From assembly GCA_021647785.1 (NCBI GenBank), contig JAKIUC010000026.1:1-59473 (forward strand): a stretch of 59,473 nucleotides of DNA, in the 5' to 3' direction. Every line of letters starts with the position of its first letter. Position 1 is the stretch's first letter. Positions 8,478 to 18,236 of the stretch are shown in pieces. The notes beneath the pieces were generated by a model. It worked only from the letters and a program-made list of their open reading frames with translations, made no database searches and had not been told where the DNA came from. The translations under genes were made by a program, and so were the position numbers. This DNA comes from Melioribacteraceae bacterium. GTDB taxonomy: Bacteria; Bacteroidota; Ignavibacteria; Ignavibacteriales; Melioribacteraceae.

Positions 8478-8914
8478 TTTTTCGATTTCCATAATAAAAA
8501 TACTCCTAATCCAATTAGAATTACTGGAAATAAATCATCAAAATTTAAGAATGAAAATATTTCGATACCAAGAAAAAACATTCCAATTATAATTAAGATT
8601 ATTCCAAAAATTACTTTTCCATTTCTCTTTTTTGCTTGATGAAAAGTGAAATTGATATTTTCACTATTAGCATCTGTTGTATTGCTTTCAGTTTTTTGTG
8701 AAGTGTTGCTTGAAACATTATCAAAAATAAATTTTTCCTCCGGTAAAACAATCCACATAATCAAGTAAAGCAAAATCCCAATTCCACTAAAAAGAACTGA
8801 TACAACAAAGAAAACTCTAACAACAATTGGTTCAATTGTTAAATATTCACCTAAACCGGCAGCAACACCACCAAGTATTCTATTCTGTCTTGAACGACTT
8901 ATTCCTTCACGCAT
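8474..8914 (-). CDS. PspC-domain membrane protein with extra C-terminal helices
   Basis: Residues 1-60 are a clear PspC domain (RQNRILGGVAAGLGEYLTIEPIVVRV, then VLFSGIGILLYLIMWIVLPEE). A polar Ser/Thr/Asn linker (about 65-95) leads to two further hydrophobic segments (GKVIFGIILIIIGMFFLGIEIF and LFPVILIGLGVFLLW) like the LiaF transmembrane module. PspC proteins sense inner-membrane stress in other bacteria. The stop overlaps the next gene by 4 nt, so the two products are probably made together. Confidence 0.85.
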   Translation of the reverse strand: MREGISRSRQNRILGGVAAGLGEYLTIEPIVVRVFFVVSVLFSGIGILLYLIMWIVLPEEKFIFDNVSSNTSQKTESNTTDANSENINFTFHQAKKRNGKVIFGIILIIIGMFFLGIEIFSFLNFDDLFPVILIGLGVFLLWKSKK

Positions 8915-9062
8915 AATTTTACCATTTTTGTTTTTTTTAGACGTGGAATTAAGTAAAATGTTTTATTTACCACTTAATGTTATTATTAATTATTTTTGAT
9001 GTGTTAGTTTATTACTTATAGAATAATACAAAATTTTCAAAATCAAATAAAACTAGAAAAAT

Positions 9063-9755
9063 ATGTTGAAAAATATTTTTAAAACCATTTCATATATTAT
9101 TATTTCATTTATTCTTTTCACCTCACTAATTACTTTATTTTTGCGATGGGTAAATCCGCCAACTACTGCTTTTATACAACAAGTAGAGAACAGTTCGTTT
9201 AAATCGATGTTCGTTAAACAAGATGGAATAAAAAAATGGACCCCGATTAAATCAATTTCTAAAAATATAATATTTGCAGTGGTTGCTTCTGAAGACCAAA
9301 GATTTTTTGAGCATCATGGATTTGATTTTGTTGAAATTGAAAAAGCTGTTGAAGAAAAACTTGATGGAGGCAGAAGTAGGGGAGCAAGTACAATTACTCA
9401 GCAAGTTGCTAAAAATCTTTTCCTTTTTCCGACAAAGTCATTTCTTCGGAAAGGGATTGAACTTTACTATTCGATATTGGTTGAGTTAATTTGGGATAAA
9501 AGGAGAATACTTGAGGTCTATCTAAATATTGCACAATTCGGGAATAAAATATATGGTGTTGAAGCAGCATCCAATTACTACTTTAATAAGCCATCACAAT
9601 TTCTTAATATTGATGAATCAGTGCAATTAATTTCCATTTTGCCAAATCCGATAAAGTTTGATCTGAAAAATAAATCAAGTTATTTAAATAAAAGAATTGA
9701 TAGGATTAAATTGGAAATCGAAAATATGGAAAAAGCAAGAATCCTTGAATTGTAA
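9063..9755 (+). CDS. mtgA: Monofunctional peptidoglycan glycosyltransferase (GT51)
   Basis: One N-terminal membrane anchor (about residues 8-28) precedes a GT51 domain. The signature ASEDQRFFEHHGFD places the catalytic Glu at residue 77, followed by RGASTITQQVAKNLFL and KRRILEVYLNIAQFG. There is no transpeptidase domain, and 230 residues is the normal size for MtgA, which polymerises lipid II into glycan strands. The TAA stop falls inside the 8-bp target duplication of the inverted-repeat element at 9761-9872, so that element landed exactly at the gene end. Confidence 0.92.
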   Translation: MLKNIFKTISYIIISFILFTSLITLFLRWVNPPTTAFIQQVENSSFKSMFVKQDGIKKWTPIKSISKNIIFAVVASEDQRFFEHHGFDFVEIEKAVEEKLDGGRSRGASTITQQVAKNLFLFPTKSFLRKGIELYYSILVELIWDKRRILEVYLNIAQFGNKIYGVEAASNYYFNKPSQFLNIDESVQLISILPNPIKFDLKNKSSYLNKRIDRIKLEIENMEKARILEL

Positions 9756-9760
9756 AGGAG

Positions 9761-9872
9761 GGCTAAGTTCTAAATAATACAACAGAATATACTCTTCTCC
9801 TTTTTAGATTTCTAACAGAGGGTCCCCTTCCGAAAACCAATTTGTGTTGTGTATATTATTTAGAACTTAGCC
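9761..9872. mobile_element. MITE-1 copy a (112 bp, 8-bp target duplication)
   Basis: The ends are GGCTAAGTTCTAAATAATA and its exact reverse complement (19 bp). TAAAGGAG flanks both sides (9753-9760 and 9873-9880), a perfect 8-bp target-site duplication. There is no ORF. The interior contains the right-hand half of repeat family P (about 9822-9855), so this copy is a chimera of two repeat families. Confidence 0.85.
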
Positions 9873-9886
9873 TAAAGGAGCAATTT

Positions 9887-10330
9887 CTATTTCCCCCTTT
9901 TGCTTGCTATAATTTCTTTACATTTATTAAGAACTTTATCTTCTATTGAGCCTTCCCATATTGGATAATTATATTGATAAATTTCAACTTTGGTGTTTCT
10001 ATTGTAATCGTAACTTGCCAGCACATTCCCTGAAAAATCATAATAAATTAGATAAAGAAGGCTATACTTGTTTAGTCTGGTATTAAAGAGATAGTAGGTA
10101 TTTGTTTTATAAATCTTGTTGCTAATTGATTCCATAACAATTGGGATTGAGTGTTCGGTTAAAGTCCAAACATAAATATCTTCGCCCGCAAAATTTTCGA
10201 TACCGGAAATATCAACGTAAACCTTATCTTGTCCAGCAGTATCCACAGGAACCCACTCACCTTTTGAGTCTTGTGCAATAATAAAAGATGAGACAAAAAG
10301 TAAAAGTATTATTAAAGTTTTTGATTTCAT
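9887..10330 (-). CDS. Hypothetical secreted protein (possibly surface-adhesin E-like)
   Basis: A signal peptide (SKTLIILLLFVSSFIIAQ, cleavage near residue 19) precedes a ~125-residue domain with WVPVDTAGQDKVYVDISGI and later YYDFSGNVLASYDYN. Small secreted proteins with a W-x-P start and a K/R-rich strand pattern like this are often placed in the surface-adhesin protein E group, but the match is only by general look. I start at ATG 10330; a TTG at 10348 would add six residues. It is monocistronic. Confidence 0.65.
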   Translation of the reverse strand: MKSKTLIILLLFVSSFIIAQDSKGEWVPVDTAGQDKVYVDISGIENFAGEDIYVWTLTEHSIPIVMESISNKIYKTNTYYLFNTRLNKYSLLYLIYYDFSGNVLASYDYNRNTKVEIYQYNYPIWEGSIEDKVLNKCKEIIASKRGK

Positions 10331-10476
10331 TTCAGTACCATTATTCAAAAAAAATTATTGTGTGAACTTAATCAAAAATAGGGGGCTTCGCAAAGTGATA
10401 CTTAATTTAATATTTAAGTATATCATATCATTTTTTAATAAATTTAAAGTCTTATTTTTTAGTAAAAATGTGATTT

Positions 10477-11940
10477 ATGAATATAGCTTTTGTAGCAAGC
10501 GAAGTAGTCCCTTTTGCCAAAACTGGCGGTTTAGCTGATGTTTCTGGCTCTCTTCCAATTGAGTTAACAAAACTTGGACATAGCGTAAAAGTATTTATGC
10601 CCAAGTATTACTCGGTTGATGAAAAGAGATTTAATTTAAAACATGAATCTTGGATTGGAAAAATAGAAGTAAGTGTTGATAAAAAGATACATCGTGTGGA
10701 AATATTCAAAGGTCTTTTGCCAGATTCCAAAACTGAAATTTACTTTATAGACTCTCCAACTTTTTTCCATAGACACTCACTTTACACTAACGATGAAGAT
10801 GAAGATGAGAGATTTATTCTCTTTTCAAAAGCCGTAATTGAATTGTTGCAAAAATTACATTGGCAGCCAAATATTATTCATCATAATGATTGGCAGACTG
10901 GCTTAATCCCTATACTAATAAAGGCTAATATTAGACTGGAAGAATATTTTAAGAATACGGCTACAGTTTATACTATCCACAATATTGCCTATCAAGGTAA
11001 CTTCCCAAATGAAACTTTTGGGAAGGCTGAACTCGATTTAAAATACTTTGAAACAGCAAGTGTGACGAAAGAGAACGAGAGAATGAATTTTATGCATGCT
11101 GGAATTTCTTTTGCTGATGTGGTTACAACAGTTAGTGAAAAATATTCTGAGGAACTTCAAACTCCAGAATTTAGCTTTGGTATGGATGCCATATTAAATA
11201 TTCGTAAAGATGATTTTTATGGAATTCTAAATGGGATTGATGAAACTGTGTGGAACCCTGAGGTTGATTCATTTATCCCTTATAAATACTCACTAAAAAC
11301 AATTGCAGATAAAGAAAAAAACAAGGTAGAATTATTAAAGAAGTTTAATCTCCCTTTTGATACTGCAATTCCTGTTGTGGGAATTGTATCGCGACTTGCT
11401 TCACAAAAAGGTATTGATATGATTATCAGTTCTATGGAATACCTGCTATCATTAGATATACAGTGGGTGGTACTTGGAAGCGGCGAGCAGCAGTATGAAA
11501 AAGAGTTGAGTGAAATTGCACAAAACAATCCTGATAAATTTAGTCTATATCTTGGATACAGCAACGAACTTTCACATTTAATTGAGGCTGGTTCTGATAT
11601 GTTTTTGATGCCCTCACAGTTTGAGCCTTGCGGATTAACACAAATGTATTCGTTAAAATATGGTACAGTTCCAATAGTAAGAAATACTGGAGGACTTGCT
11701 GATACCGTGTTTGATTGGGATGAAAACATTTATAACGGCAAAGAGATTGGGAATGGTTTCTCGTTTAATGACTATAATGGATATGCGTTAACAGATGCTA
11801 TTGAAAGGGCAGTAAAATCTTTCAAGAATAAAAAGCTATGGAAGAAAATTCAGAAAAATGGAATGATGCAAGATTTTTCTTGGAGAAAATCGGCAGAAAA
11901 ATATATTGAAATTTATAAAAAGGCTATTGCAAAGAAATAA
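10477..11940 (+). CDS. glgA: Glycogen synthase, ADP-glucose type (GT5)
   Basis: The N-terminal catalytic block IAFVASEVVPFAKTGGLADV is exact, with the ADP-glucose-binding KTGGLADV at residues 15-22. It is followed by HHNDWQTGLIP and TIHNIAYQG, and in the C-terminal GT-B domain by GIVSRLASQKG and MPSQFEPCGLTQMYSLKYGT. At 487 residues it is normal length. It extends the alpha-1,4-glucan chain of glycogen. The M16 protease gene begins one base after its stop. Confidence 0.96.
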   Translation: MNIAFVASEVVPFAKTGGLADVSGSLPIELTKLGHSVKVFMPKYYSVDEKRFNLKHESWIGKIEVSVDKKIHRVEIFKGLLPDSKTEIYFIDSPTFFHRHSLYTNDEDEDERFILFSKAVIELLQKLHWQPNIIHHNDWQTGLIPILIKANIRLEEYFKNTATVYTIHNIAYQGNFPNETFGKAELDLKYFETASVTKENERMNFMHAGISFADVVTTVSEKYSEELQTPEFSFGMDAILNIRKDDFYGILNGIDETVWNPEVDSFIPYKYSLKTIADKEKNKVELLKKFNLPFDTAIPVVGIVSRLASQKGIDMIISSMEYLLSLDIQWVVLGSGEQQYEKELSEIAQNNPDKFSLYLGYSNELSHLIEAGSDMFLMPSQFEPCGLTQMYSLKYGTVPIVRNTGGLADTVFDWDENIYNGKEIGNGFSFNDYNGYALTDAIERAVKSFKNKKLWKKIQKNGMMQDFSWRKSAEKYIEIYKKAIAKK

Positions 11941-11941
11941 A

Positions 11942-13177
11942 ATGATAAAAGAAAATTATAGATTTACTACACTACCAAATGGTATCAGAATTATTACAGA
12001 AAACTTACCTCACGTAAGTTCATTTTCATTGGGCTTTTGGTTCAATACCGGTTCAAAGAATGAAAACCAAAATAGTAATGGAATATCACACTTTACGGAG
12101 CATATGTTATTTAAAGGTACCGCCAAACGAAGCACAAAAAAAATCTCGGACGATGTTGAAAAACTTGGTGGTTACTTAAATGCTTTTACATCAAAAGAGC
12201 ATACATGTTATTATGGAAGGGGAGTGGGTGAACATCTTCCAAAAGTATTTGATGTTTTATCCGATATGATTCAAAATCCTCTTTTTAAAAAGAGCGATAT
12301 AAAAAAAGAATCTGGTGTTATAATTGACGAATATTATGATATTGAAGATTCACCGGAAGAACTAATTTTTGACCGATTTGAAACTAATGTTTTCGATTCC
12401 CATCCTCTTCACTATCCGATAATTGGTACTGAGAAAAATATAAAATTATTCCAACAAAAAGATTTTATTGATTATCTGCATAAACATTACACCACTAACA
12501 ATTTAGTGGTTTCTGCCACCGGAAATGTAAATCATGAAAAGATTGTTGAATTAGTTGAAAAGAAAATAATTGGTTTAAAAAAAGGAAGAGTACGGAGTGA
12601 AAAATCTGTAGAGATTAAAAAACCTAAAAGCCTATTTATTCAAAAAGATATTCAGCAAACCCATGTGATTATTGGTAAAAAGACATTTGGTTTTAAAAAT
12701 AAAGATAGGTTAAAAGTTAATTTACTCTCCAACATTATTGGCGAAGGGAGTAGTTCACGTCTCTTTAATCTTCTTCGAGAAAAAAATGGATTAACATACC
12801 AGATAAATACTTTCTTAAATTCTTTCAAAAATTATTCATCTTTCGGAGTTTACTTTTCGACAGGGGGAGATGATAAGCGAGCAGTTGATTTAGTTTATAA
12901 GGAATTTGATAAGATTCTTAAAAAGGGGATTACCAAGAGAGAGTTTAACCGTGCTAAAGAATATATGAAAGGTAATTTGATTATGCATTTAGAGAATACT
13001 ACAAACCGTATGATTCGAATGTCACAATCAATGTTCTATTTTGACAAAATAAGAAAAATTAAAGATTCTGTAAATAATATTAATGCAATCTCTTACGATG
13101 AGATAGTTGAAATATCGAAAAACCTTTTGGAGTTAGATTCGTTCAGCAAAGTTGTAATTAGTGCAAAAGAGAATTGA
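11942..13177 (+). CDS. M16-family zinc metalloprotease (processing-peptidase-like)
   Basis: The inverted zinc-binding motif HxxEH is present as HFTEH at residues 50-54, with the distal acidic ligand in the ESGVIIDEYYDIEDSPEEL block near residue 130. The C-terminal half contains GEGSSSRLFNLLREKNGLTYQI, the R/Y signature of the second M16 domain. At 411 residues it matches bacterial single-chain two-domain M16 proteases that degrade peptides or process proteins. I chose ATG 11942, which directly follows the conserved spacing after glgA, rather than an upstream in-frame start at 11906 inside glgA. Confidence 0.92.
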   Translation: MIKENYRFTTLPNGIRIITENLPHVSSFSLGFWFNTGSKNENQNSNGISHFTEHMLFKGTAKRSTKKISDDVEKLGGYLNAFTSKEHTCYYGRGVGEHLPKVFDVLSDMIQNPLFKKSDIKKESGVIIDEYYDIEDSPEELIFDRFETNVFDSHPLHYPIIGTEKNIKLFQQKDFIDYLHKHYTTNNLVVSATGNVNHEKIVELVEKKIIGLKKGRVRSEKSVEIKKPKSLFIQKDIQQTHVIIGKKTFGFKNKDRLKVNLLSNIIGEGSSSRLFNLLREKNGLTYQINTFLNSFKNYSSFGVYFSTGGDDKRAVDLVYKEFDKILKKGITKREFNRAKEYMKGNLIMHLENTTNRMIRMSQSMFYFDKIRKIKDSVNNINAISYDEIVEISKNLLELDSFSKVVISAKEN

Positions 13178-13182
13178 TATGC

Positions 13183-14400
13183 TTATACATTCTTTTTTAA
13201 AACTATTTGAAAAGTAGTTCCTTCATTAAGTACTGAGTTTTTTACGAATATTTTCCCTTTGTGATAGTCTTCAACAATTCTTTTAGTTAACGAGAGACCT
13301 AAACCCCAACCACGCTTTTTCGTACTATATCCGGGACGAAAAACATCTTTTCTGTTTTTTAAATCAATCCCTTTTCCATTATCTGAAACATCAACATAAA
13401 TATTTGCTTGGTCTGTGGAGAACTTAAATTCTATTAAACCTTTTTTTGTTCCAATTGCATCGAGTGCATTTTTAATAAGATTTTCAATTACCCATTCAAA
13501 GAGTGAAGCATTAAGTGGAACAATGATTTCTTCTTTTGTTAAAAGCCTAATCTCAGTTCTTTTACTCAAGGTTGGAAGTCGTCTATTAAAATATTCTATT
13601 ACAGAATTAATAACTTCTGTAATATCAGTATCCACTAATTTGGGTTTTGAACCAATTTTTGAAAATCGGTCAGCAATTTTATTTAAGTGGTCTAAATCGT
13701 TACCAATCTCATCCGAAATATCCTCTACTTTATCGGGATTTGCTTTATTCAATTTTAAGATTTCATTCCAACCCAACAAACTTGAAATTGGAGTACCCAA
13801 TTGGTGAGCAGTCTCTTTCGACATTCCCACCCAAATATTACTTTGCTCGTTTTTCTTTAAATAGCTAAAACTGAAATATGCAATTATAATAAACATTATT
13901 GCAAAAATAATTTGTAGGTATGGGTAGTATCTAAGCTGAGTAATTAAATCTGAATCGCCAAAGTAGATTTTGTTTAGAACAACACTATCCTGACTATAGA
14001 CAAAAATAGGATTATTAATTTTGCTGAATTCATTAATTTTATTTTCAACAAAACTAATTATTTCTTTATCTGTGAATGTCGAATCGATCTCTAAATTTCT
14101 AATACCTCCGCCCATTCTATCTATTGATATTTTATTATTCGAATCAGCTAAGATTAATGGGAAATCTATTCGCTTAATAACATCTAATAAAAATGTGAAA
14201 TCTTTATCGGAAGCAGTGAGTTCTGCAACTTGCTGTAAACTTGTAGCATAGAGTTCTGCAACCTCTCTCTCTCTCTCTTCAAGTTGTGAAATTAATGTTT
14301 GTGTATAGATAAAAGTAGCTAAAGCAATAGTAGTGGCAAGTACAAGAAGAATAACTTTAATTTGAATGGAACCAGGTCCACTCGCTAAATTTTTTTTCAT
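13183..14400 (-). CDS. Membrane sensor histidine kinase
   Basis: Two membrane helices (about residues 12-35 and 160-182) enclose a ~120-residue periplasmic sensor. The cytoplasmic part has an H-box KETAHQLGTPISSLLGW with phospho-acceptor His199. The ATPase domain shows an N-box WVIENLIKNALDAI, G1 DNGKGID and G2 GWGLGLSLTKRIV. The H-box form TAHQLGTP is the Bacteroidota/Ignavibacteria variant that lacks the usual ELRTP. No response regulator is adjacent, so the partner is unknown. ATG 14400 is preferred over 14457, which would put a polar extension before the first helix. Confidence 0.88.
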   Translation of the reverse strand: MKKNLASGPGSIQIKVILLVLATTIALATFIYTQTLISQLEEREREVAELYATSLQQVAELTASDKDFTFLLDVIKRIDFPLILADSNNKISIDRMGGGIRNLEIDSTFTDKEIISFVENKINEFSKINNPIFVYSQDSVVLNKIYFGDSDLITQLRYYPYLQIIFAIMFIIIAYFSFSYLKKNEQSNIWVGMSKETAHQLGTPISSLLGWNEILKLNKANPDKVEDISDEIGNDLDHLNKIADRFSKIGSKPKLVDTDITEVINSVIEYFNRRLPTLSKRTEIRLLTKEEIIVPLNASLFEWVIENLIKNALDAIGTKKGLIEFKFSTDQANIYVDVSDNGKGIDLKNRKDVFRPGYSTKKRGWGLGLSLTKRIVEDYHKGKIFVKNSVLNEGTTFQIVLKKNV

Positions 14401-14512
14401 CAGACAATAATTAAGTATTAATAAGAAAACTTTATCCGTGTGACTTTCACAGCGCATAACCTATTTTAGCAGTCAATCTCGAGTAAGATTTCTTTAATAT
14501 TTGTTACACTTG

Positions 14513-14600
14513 GGGGGCGTAGCATAAAAACAAAACAAAATGAGAGAAAAATATTTTTCTGAGACAAAAGTACTATGTTTTTTAAGATATGCGAAGCCTC

Positions 14601-14601
<1 letters not shown>
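14513..14601. repeat. Short inverted-repeat pair near the purA 3' end
   Basis: GGGGGCGTAGCATA (14513-14526) and TATGCGAAGCCTCC (14588-14601) are imperfect inverted repeats, 11 of 14 matching, around a 61-bp AT-rich core. A similar GGGGGCTTCGCA occurs at 10381-10392. This may be a decayed miniature element, and no clear target duplication is visible. Confidence 0.3.
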
Positions 14602-15878
<1,277 letters not shown>

Positions 15879-15914
15879 CTATAAATTTTGAATTGAAGAA
15901 TTGTTTGAATGAAA

Positions 15915-16256
15915 CTACTTTGCGAAACTTTCGGCAGCAGCATCAACTGATTCAAAGTTCTCAAAAATTGTAATAAGTTTAGTTATAACTAAAAGGCTGT
16001 TAATTTTATCTGTAGCATTTGCTAACTTCAAAACACCACCTTTATTTTTAACAGATGTATAACCGCTAATTAGCATCCCAAGCCCAGTACTGTTCATAAA
16101 TTTCACACTTCCAAGATCAATTATAATATTAGTTTTGCTTTCATCTAAGAAATTACCTAAAATATTGTGAAATTCCTGTGCATCAGGTCCGCCCATAATG
16201 TTACCTTTTAATGTGATTACCACCGCACCATATTTTTCGCTTGTTTTAATACGCAT
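15915..16256 (-). CDS. STAS-domain anti-sigma factor antagonist
   Basis: A single 113-residue STAS domain with the phospho-acceptor motif MNSTGLGMLISG (Ser near residue 56). RsbV/SpoIIAA-type proteins bind and sequester an anti-sigma kinase when unphosphorylated. The window has one HATPase kinase (20701-21141) and three phosphatases that could act on it, but the connection is inferred. It lies just upstream of purA on the same strand. Confidence 0.88.
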   Translation of the reverse strand: MRIKTSEKYGAVVITLKGNIMGGPDAQEFHNILGNFLDESKTNIIIDLGSVKFMNSTGLGMLISGYTSVKNKGGVLKLANATDKINSLLVITKLITIFENFESVDAAAESFAK

Positions 16257-16426
16257 TCTAATACCTATTTTAATTTAACTTATCAAATTTAATGAAAAGG
16301 AAATAAATATAATTATAAATAATTATATTGCTTAGCAAGTTATAGAAAGAGTTAATAAAAATAAAGATTAAAGAGAGTTTTTCTTTAATTTTATGAAGAA
16401 TTAAATATTGGAACATAGTTTATTAT

Positions 16427-17029
16427 ATGTCGTCTAAGTTACCCGAAGTAAATAGTGATATATCAATTAAGAAGATTGAAAGTGAAGAGAGAGATGTTTT
16501 CTTAATCAATGAATTTATTGATGGTAAAGAGAAAGCCTTTGAGAAATTGATGATGCTGCATAAAGATAAGGTTCGTAATTTAATTTTCCTCACTTTAAGC
16601 GATTCTGAATTTGTTGATGATATTTCGCAGGATGTTTTTATTAGTGTTTATAAAAAATTGAAAGAGTTTAGGTTTGAATCGAAATTTACAACTTGGCTCT
16701 ATAGAATTACTGTTAACAAGTGTCGCGATTATCTTAGAAAAAAAAGAGTGAGAAGCATTTTTGTTCCAATAAAAGATTCTCACGAAAATATTCGTTCAAC
16801 TGGTATTCATCAAGATATAGATATACCTGGCTTAGTTAGAAAAGCAATTGAGCGTTTACCCGAAAAACTGAAAACCCCACTTGTGTATAGAGATATTGAT
16901 GGATTTAGTTATAGTGAGATTGCTGAAAAACTTGATTGTGAAGTTGGTACTGTTAAATCGAGAATTTTTAGAGCACGTGAAAGCCTGAAAGCACTTTTAG
17001 AGCCATATCAAAAAGAGATGAGTAGATAA
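16427..17029 (+). CDS. ECF-family RNA polymerase sigma factor
   Basis: Region 2 (about residues 30-100) reads AFEKLMMLHKDKVRNLIFLT...DDISQDVFISVYKKL...FTTWLYRITVNKCRDYLRKKR. Region 4 (about 140-192) reads IERLPEKLKTPLVYRDIDGFSYSEIAEKLDCEVGTVKSRIFRARESL, a clear -35-binding helix-turn-helix. At 200 residues with no region 3 it is ECF type. There is no zinc-binding anti-sigma gene next to it. The next gene is an unknown membrane protein, followed by a partner-switching cluster, which may control it. Confidence 0.93.
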   Translation: MSSKLPEVNSDISIKKIESEERDVFLINEFIDGKEKAFEKLMMLHKDKVRNLIFLTLSDSEFVDDISQDVFISVYKKLKEFRFESKFTTWLYRITVNKCRDYLRKKRVRSIFVPIKDSHENIRSTGIHQDIDIPGLVRKAIERLPEKLKTPLVYRDIDGFSYSEIAEKLDCEVGTVKSRIFRARESLKALLEPYQKEMSR

Positions 17030-17093
17030 AAGCTTATTTTATTATTTACTTTTTATTTTGTGTATCTCCCTTTATTTAAAAATTTGAAGAAAA

Positions 17094-18236
17094 ATGAAAA
17101 AGCCAATTAAATTGGAAAATACTTTTTTGAACAGAAAGAACTTTCCGTTTCTTTTAATTGGAGGGTTAACATTATTTCTCTTGTTCCTATTTGGTTCTGA
17201 ACAATATGAAGAAGATAATCTTAAAAACAGAAACTTTGCTAACGAGTTATACTCTGCAACTTTGAAACCACTTTTTTCTTCCGAAAACATTGACAAAAAG
17301 GACTTACTTACATTTGCAGTTATGGGCAATTTACCTCTAATTGAAAGTGATAGAGTTTTGCAAGTTACAACAGAGCCAGATGGGAAAGAAACACTTGAAA
17401 TTTTAAATGATACGGAAATTGTTAAAAATGATGATTATTCTCTTATTGTTGATAAACTTAACTTAACTGTTGAGCGAAAAGAAAAGTTTGATTCGATTTT
17501 AAATGCATACCAAGGGGAGTTGTCTAATTTAATTTATTTTGGAGATGATTCCTTAATTGCAGTTGACCCCAAAATTGGATTACTTCGGAATTCATTAAAT
17601 TATGATCTTTCAACTTTTATTAGAGAAATAAAATATAATTTACAAGATGAAAATCACTTAAATGTGAAATTGTATGATTTACTAAATAATATATCAGAAA
17701 ATAAACCTCGCAACTACATTGTTTTTACTCCAGATTCTGTGTTGAAACGTGAATTCCAGTTTGTTGAATCTTCTACTGTAGAGAATGAATTTAATAAAAA
17801 AAATAAATTTTTGAAAACCGTTAAAGGGGATGAACCAATTGAAGAGAGCGGATTTAGTATTGAAATAGATTCAAATTTTGCAAGAGTTACATTGGATAAC
17901 TTATACAACGAAAATGTTAATTTGCAAAACTTAAATATTTATAATATGGTGGCTGATACTTCTTGGAGTGATATGAAATTATCATTTAAAATTGCAGAAG
18001 ATTCCCTTGAAAATATCTCTTTGAAATTCAGTTATGCTGATAGTCTAGATAACACTATTAGATTTGAAATGAAAAGTGATGAGATTGGAGCTACTATTAT
18101 AAATTCAATAAAAATTTTTAGTGGTAAAAATATAGATGAATGGATTGAGTATGGTATTAAAATGGACTCCATATCAAGAGCAAATAGTGGTGCGGGTAAT
18201 GGAATTAAAGGTACGGCAAAGCAGAGGGATAATTGA
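17094..18236 (+). CDS. Hypothetical membrane-anchored protein, 380 aa
   Basis: One N-terminal membrane helix (about residues 19-37, FPFLLIGGLTLFLLFLFGS) is followed by a ~340-residue acidic, Asn/Asp/Lys-rich region with no motif I recognise. The stop overlaps the next gene, a SpoIIE-type phosphatase, as TTGA, and the sigma factor gene ends 64 bp upstream. This position between an ECF sigma factor and a phosphatase suggests a sensing or scaffold role, but nothing in the sequence proves it. Confidence 0.65.
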   Translation: MKKPIKLENTFLNRKNFPFLLIGGLTLFLLFLFGSEQYEEDNLKNRNFANELYSATLKPLFSSENIDKKDLLTFAVMGNLPLIESDRVLQVTTEPDGKETLEILNDTEIVKNDDYSLIVDKLNLTVERKEKFDSILNAYQGELSNLIYFGDDSLIAVDPKIGLLRNSLNYDLSTFIREIKYNLQDENHLNVKLYDLLNNISENKPRNYIVFTPDSVLKREFQFVESSTVENEFNKKNKFLKTVKGDEPIEESGFSIEIDSNFARVTLDNLYNENVNLQNLNIYNMVADTSWSDMKLSFKIAEDSLENISLKFSYADSLDNTIRFEMKSDEIGATIINSIKIFSGKNIDEWIEYGIKMDSISRANSGAGNGIKGTAKQRDN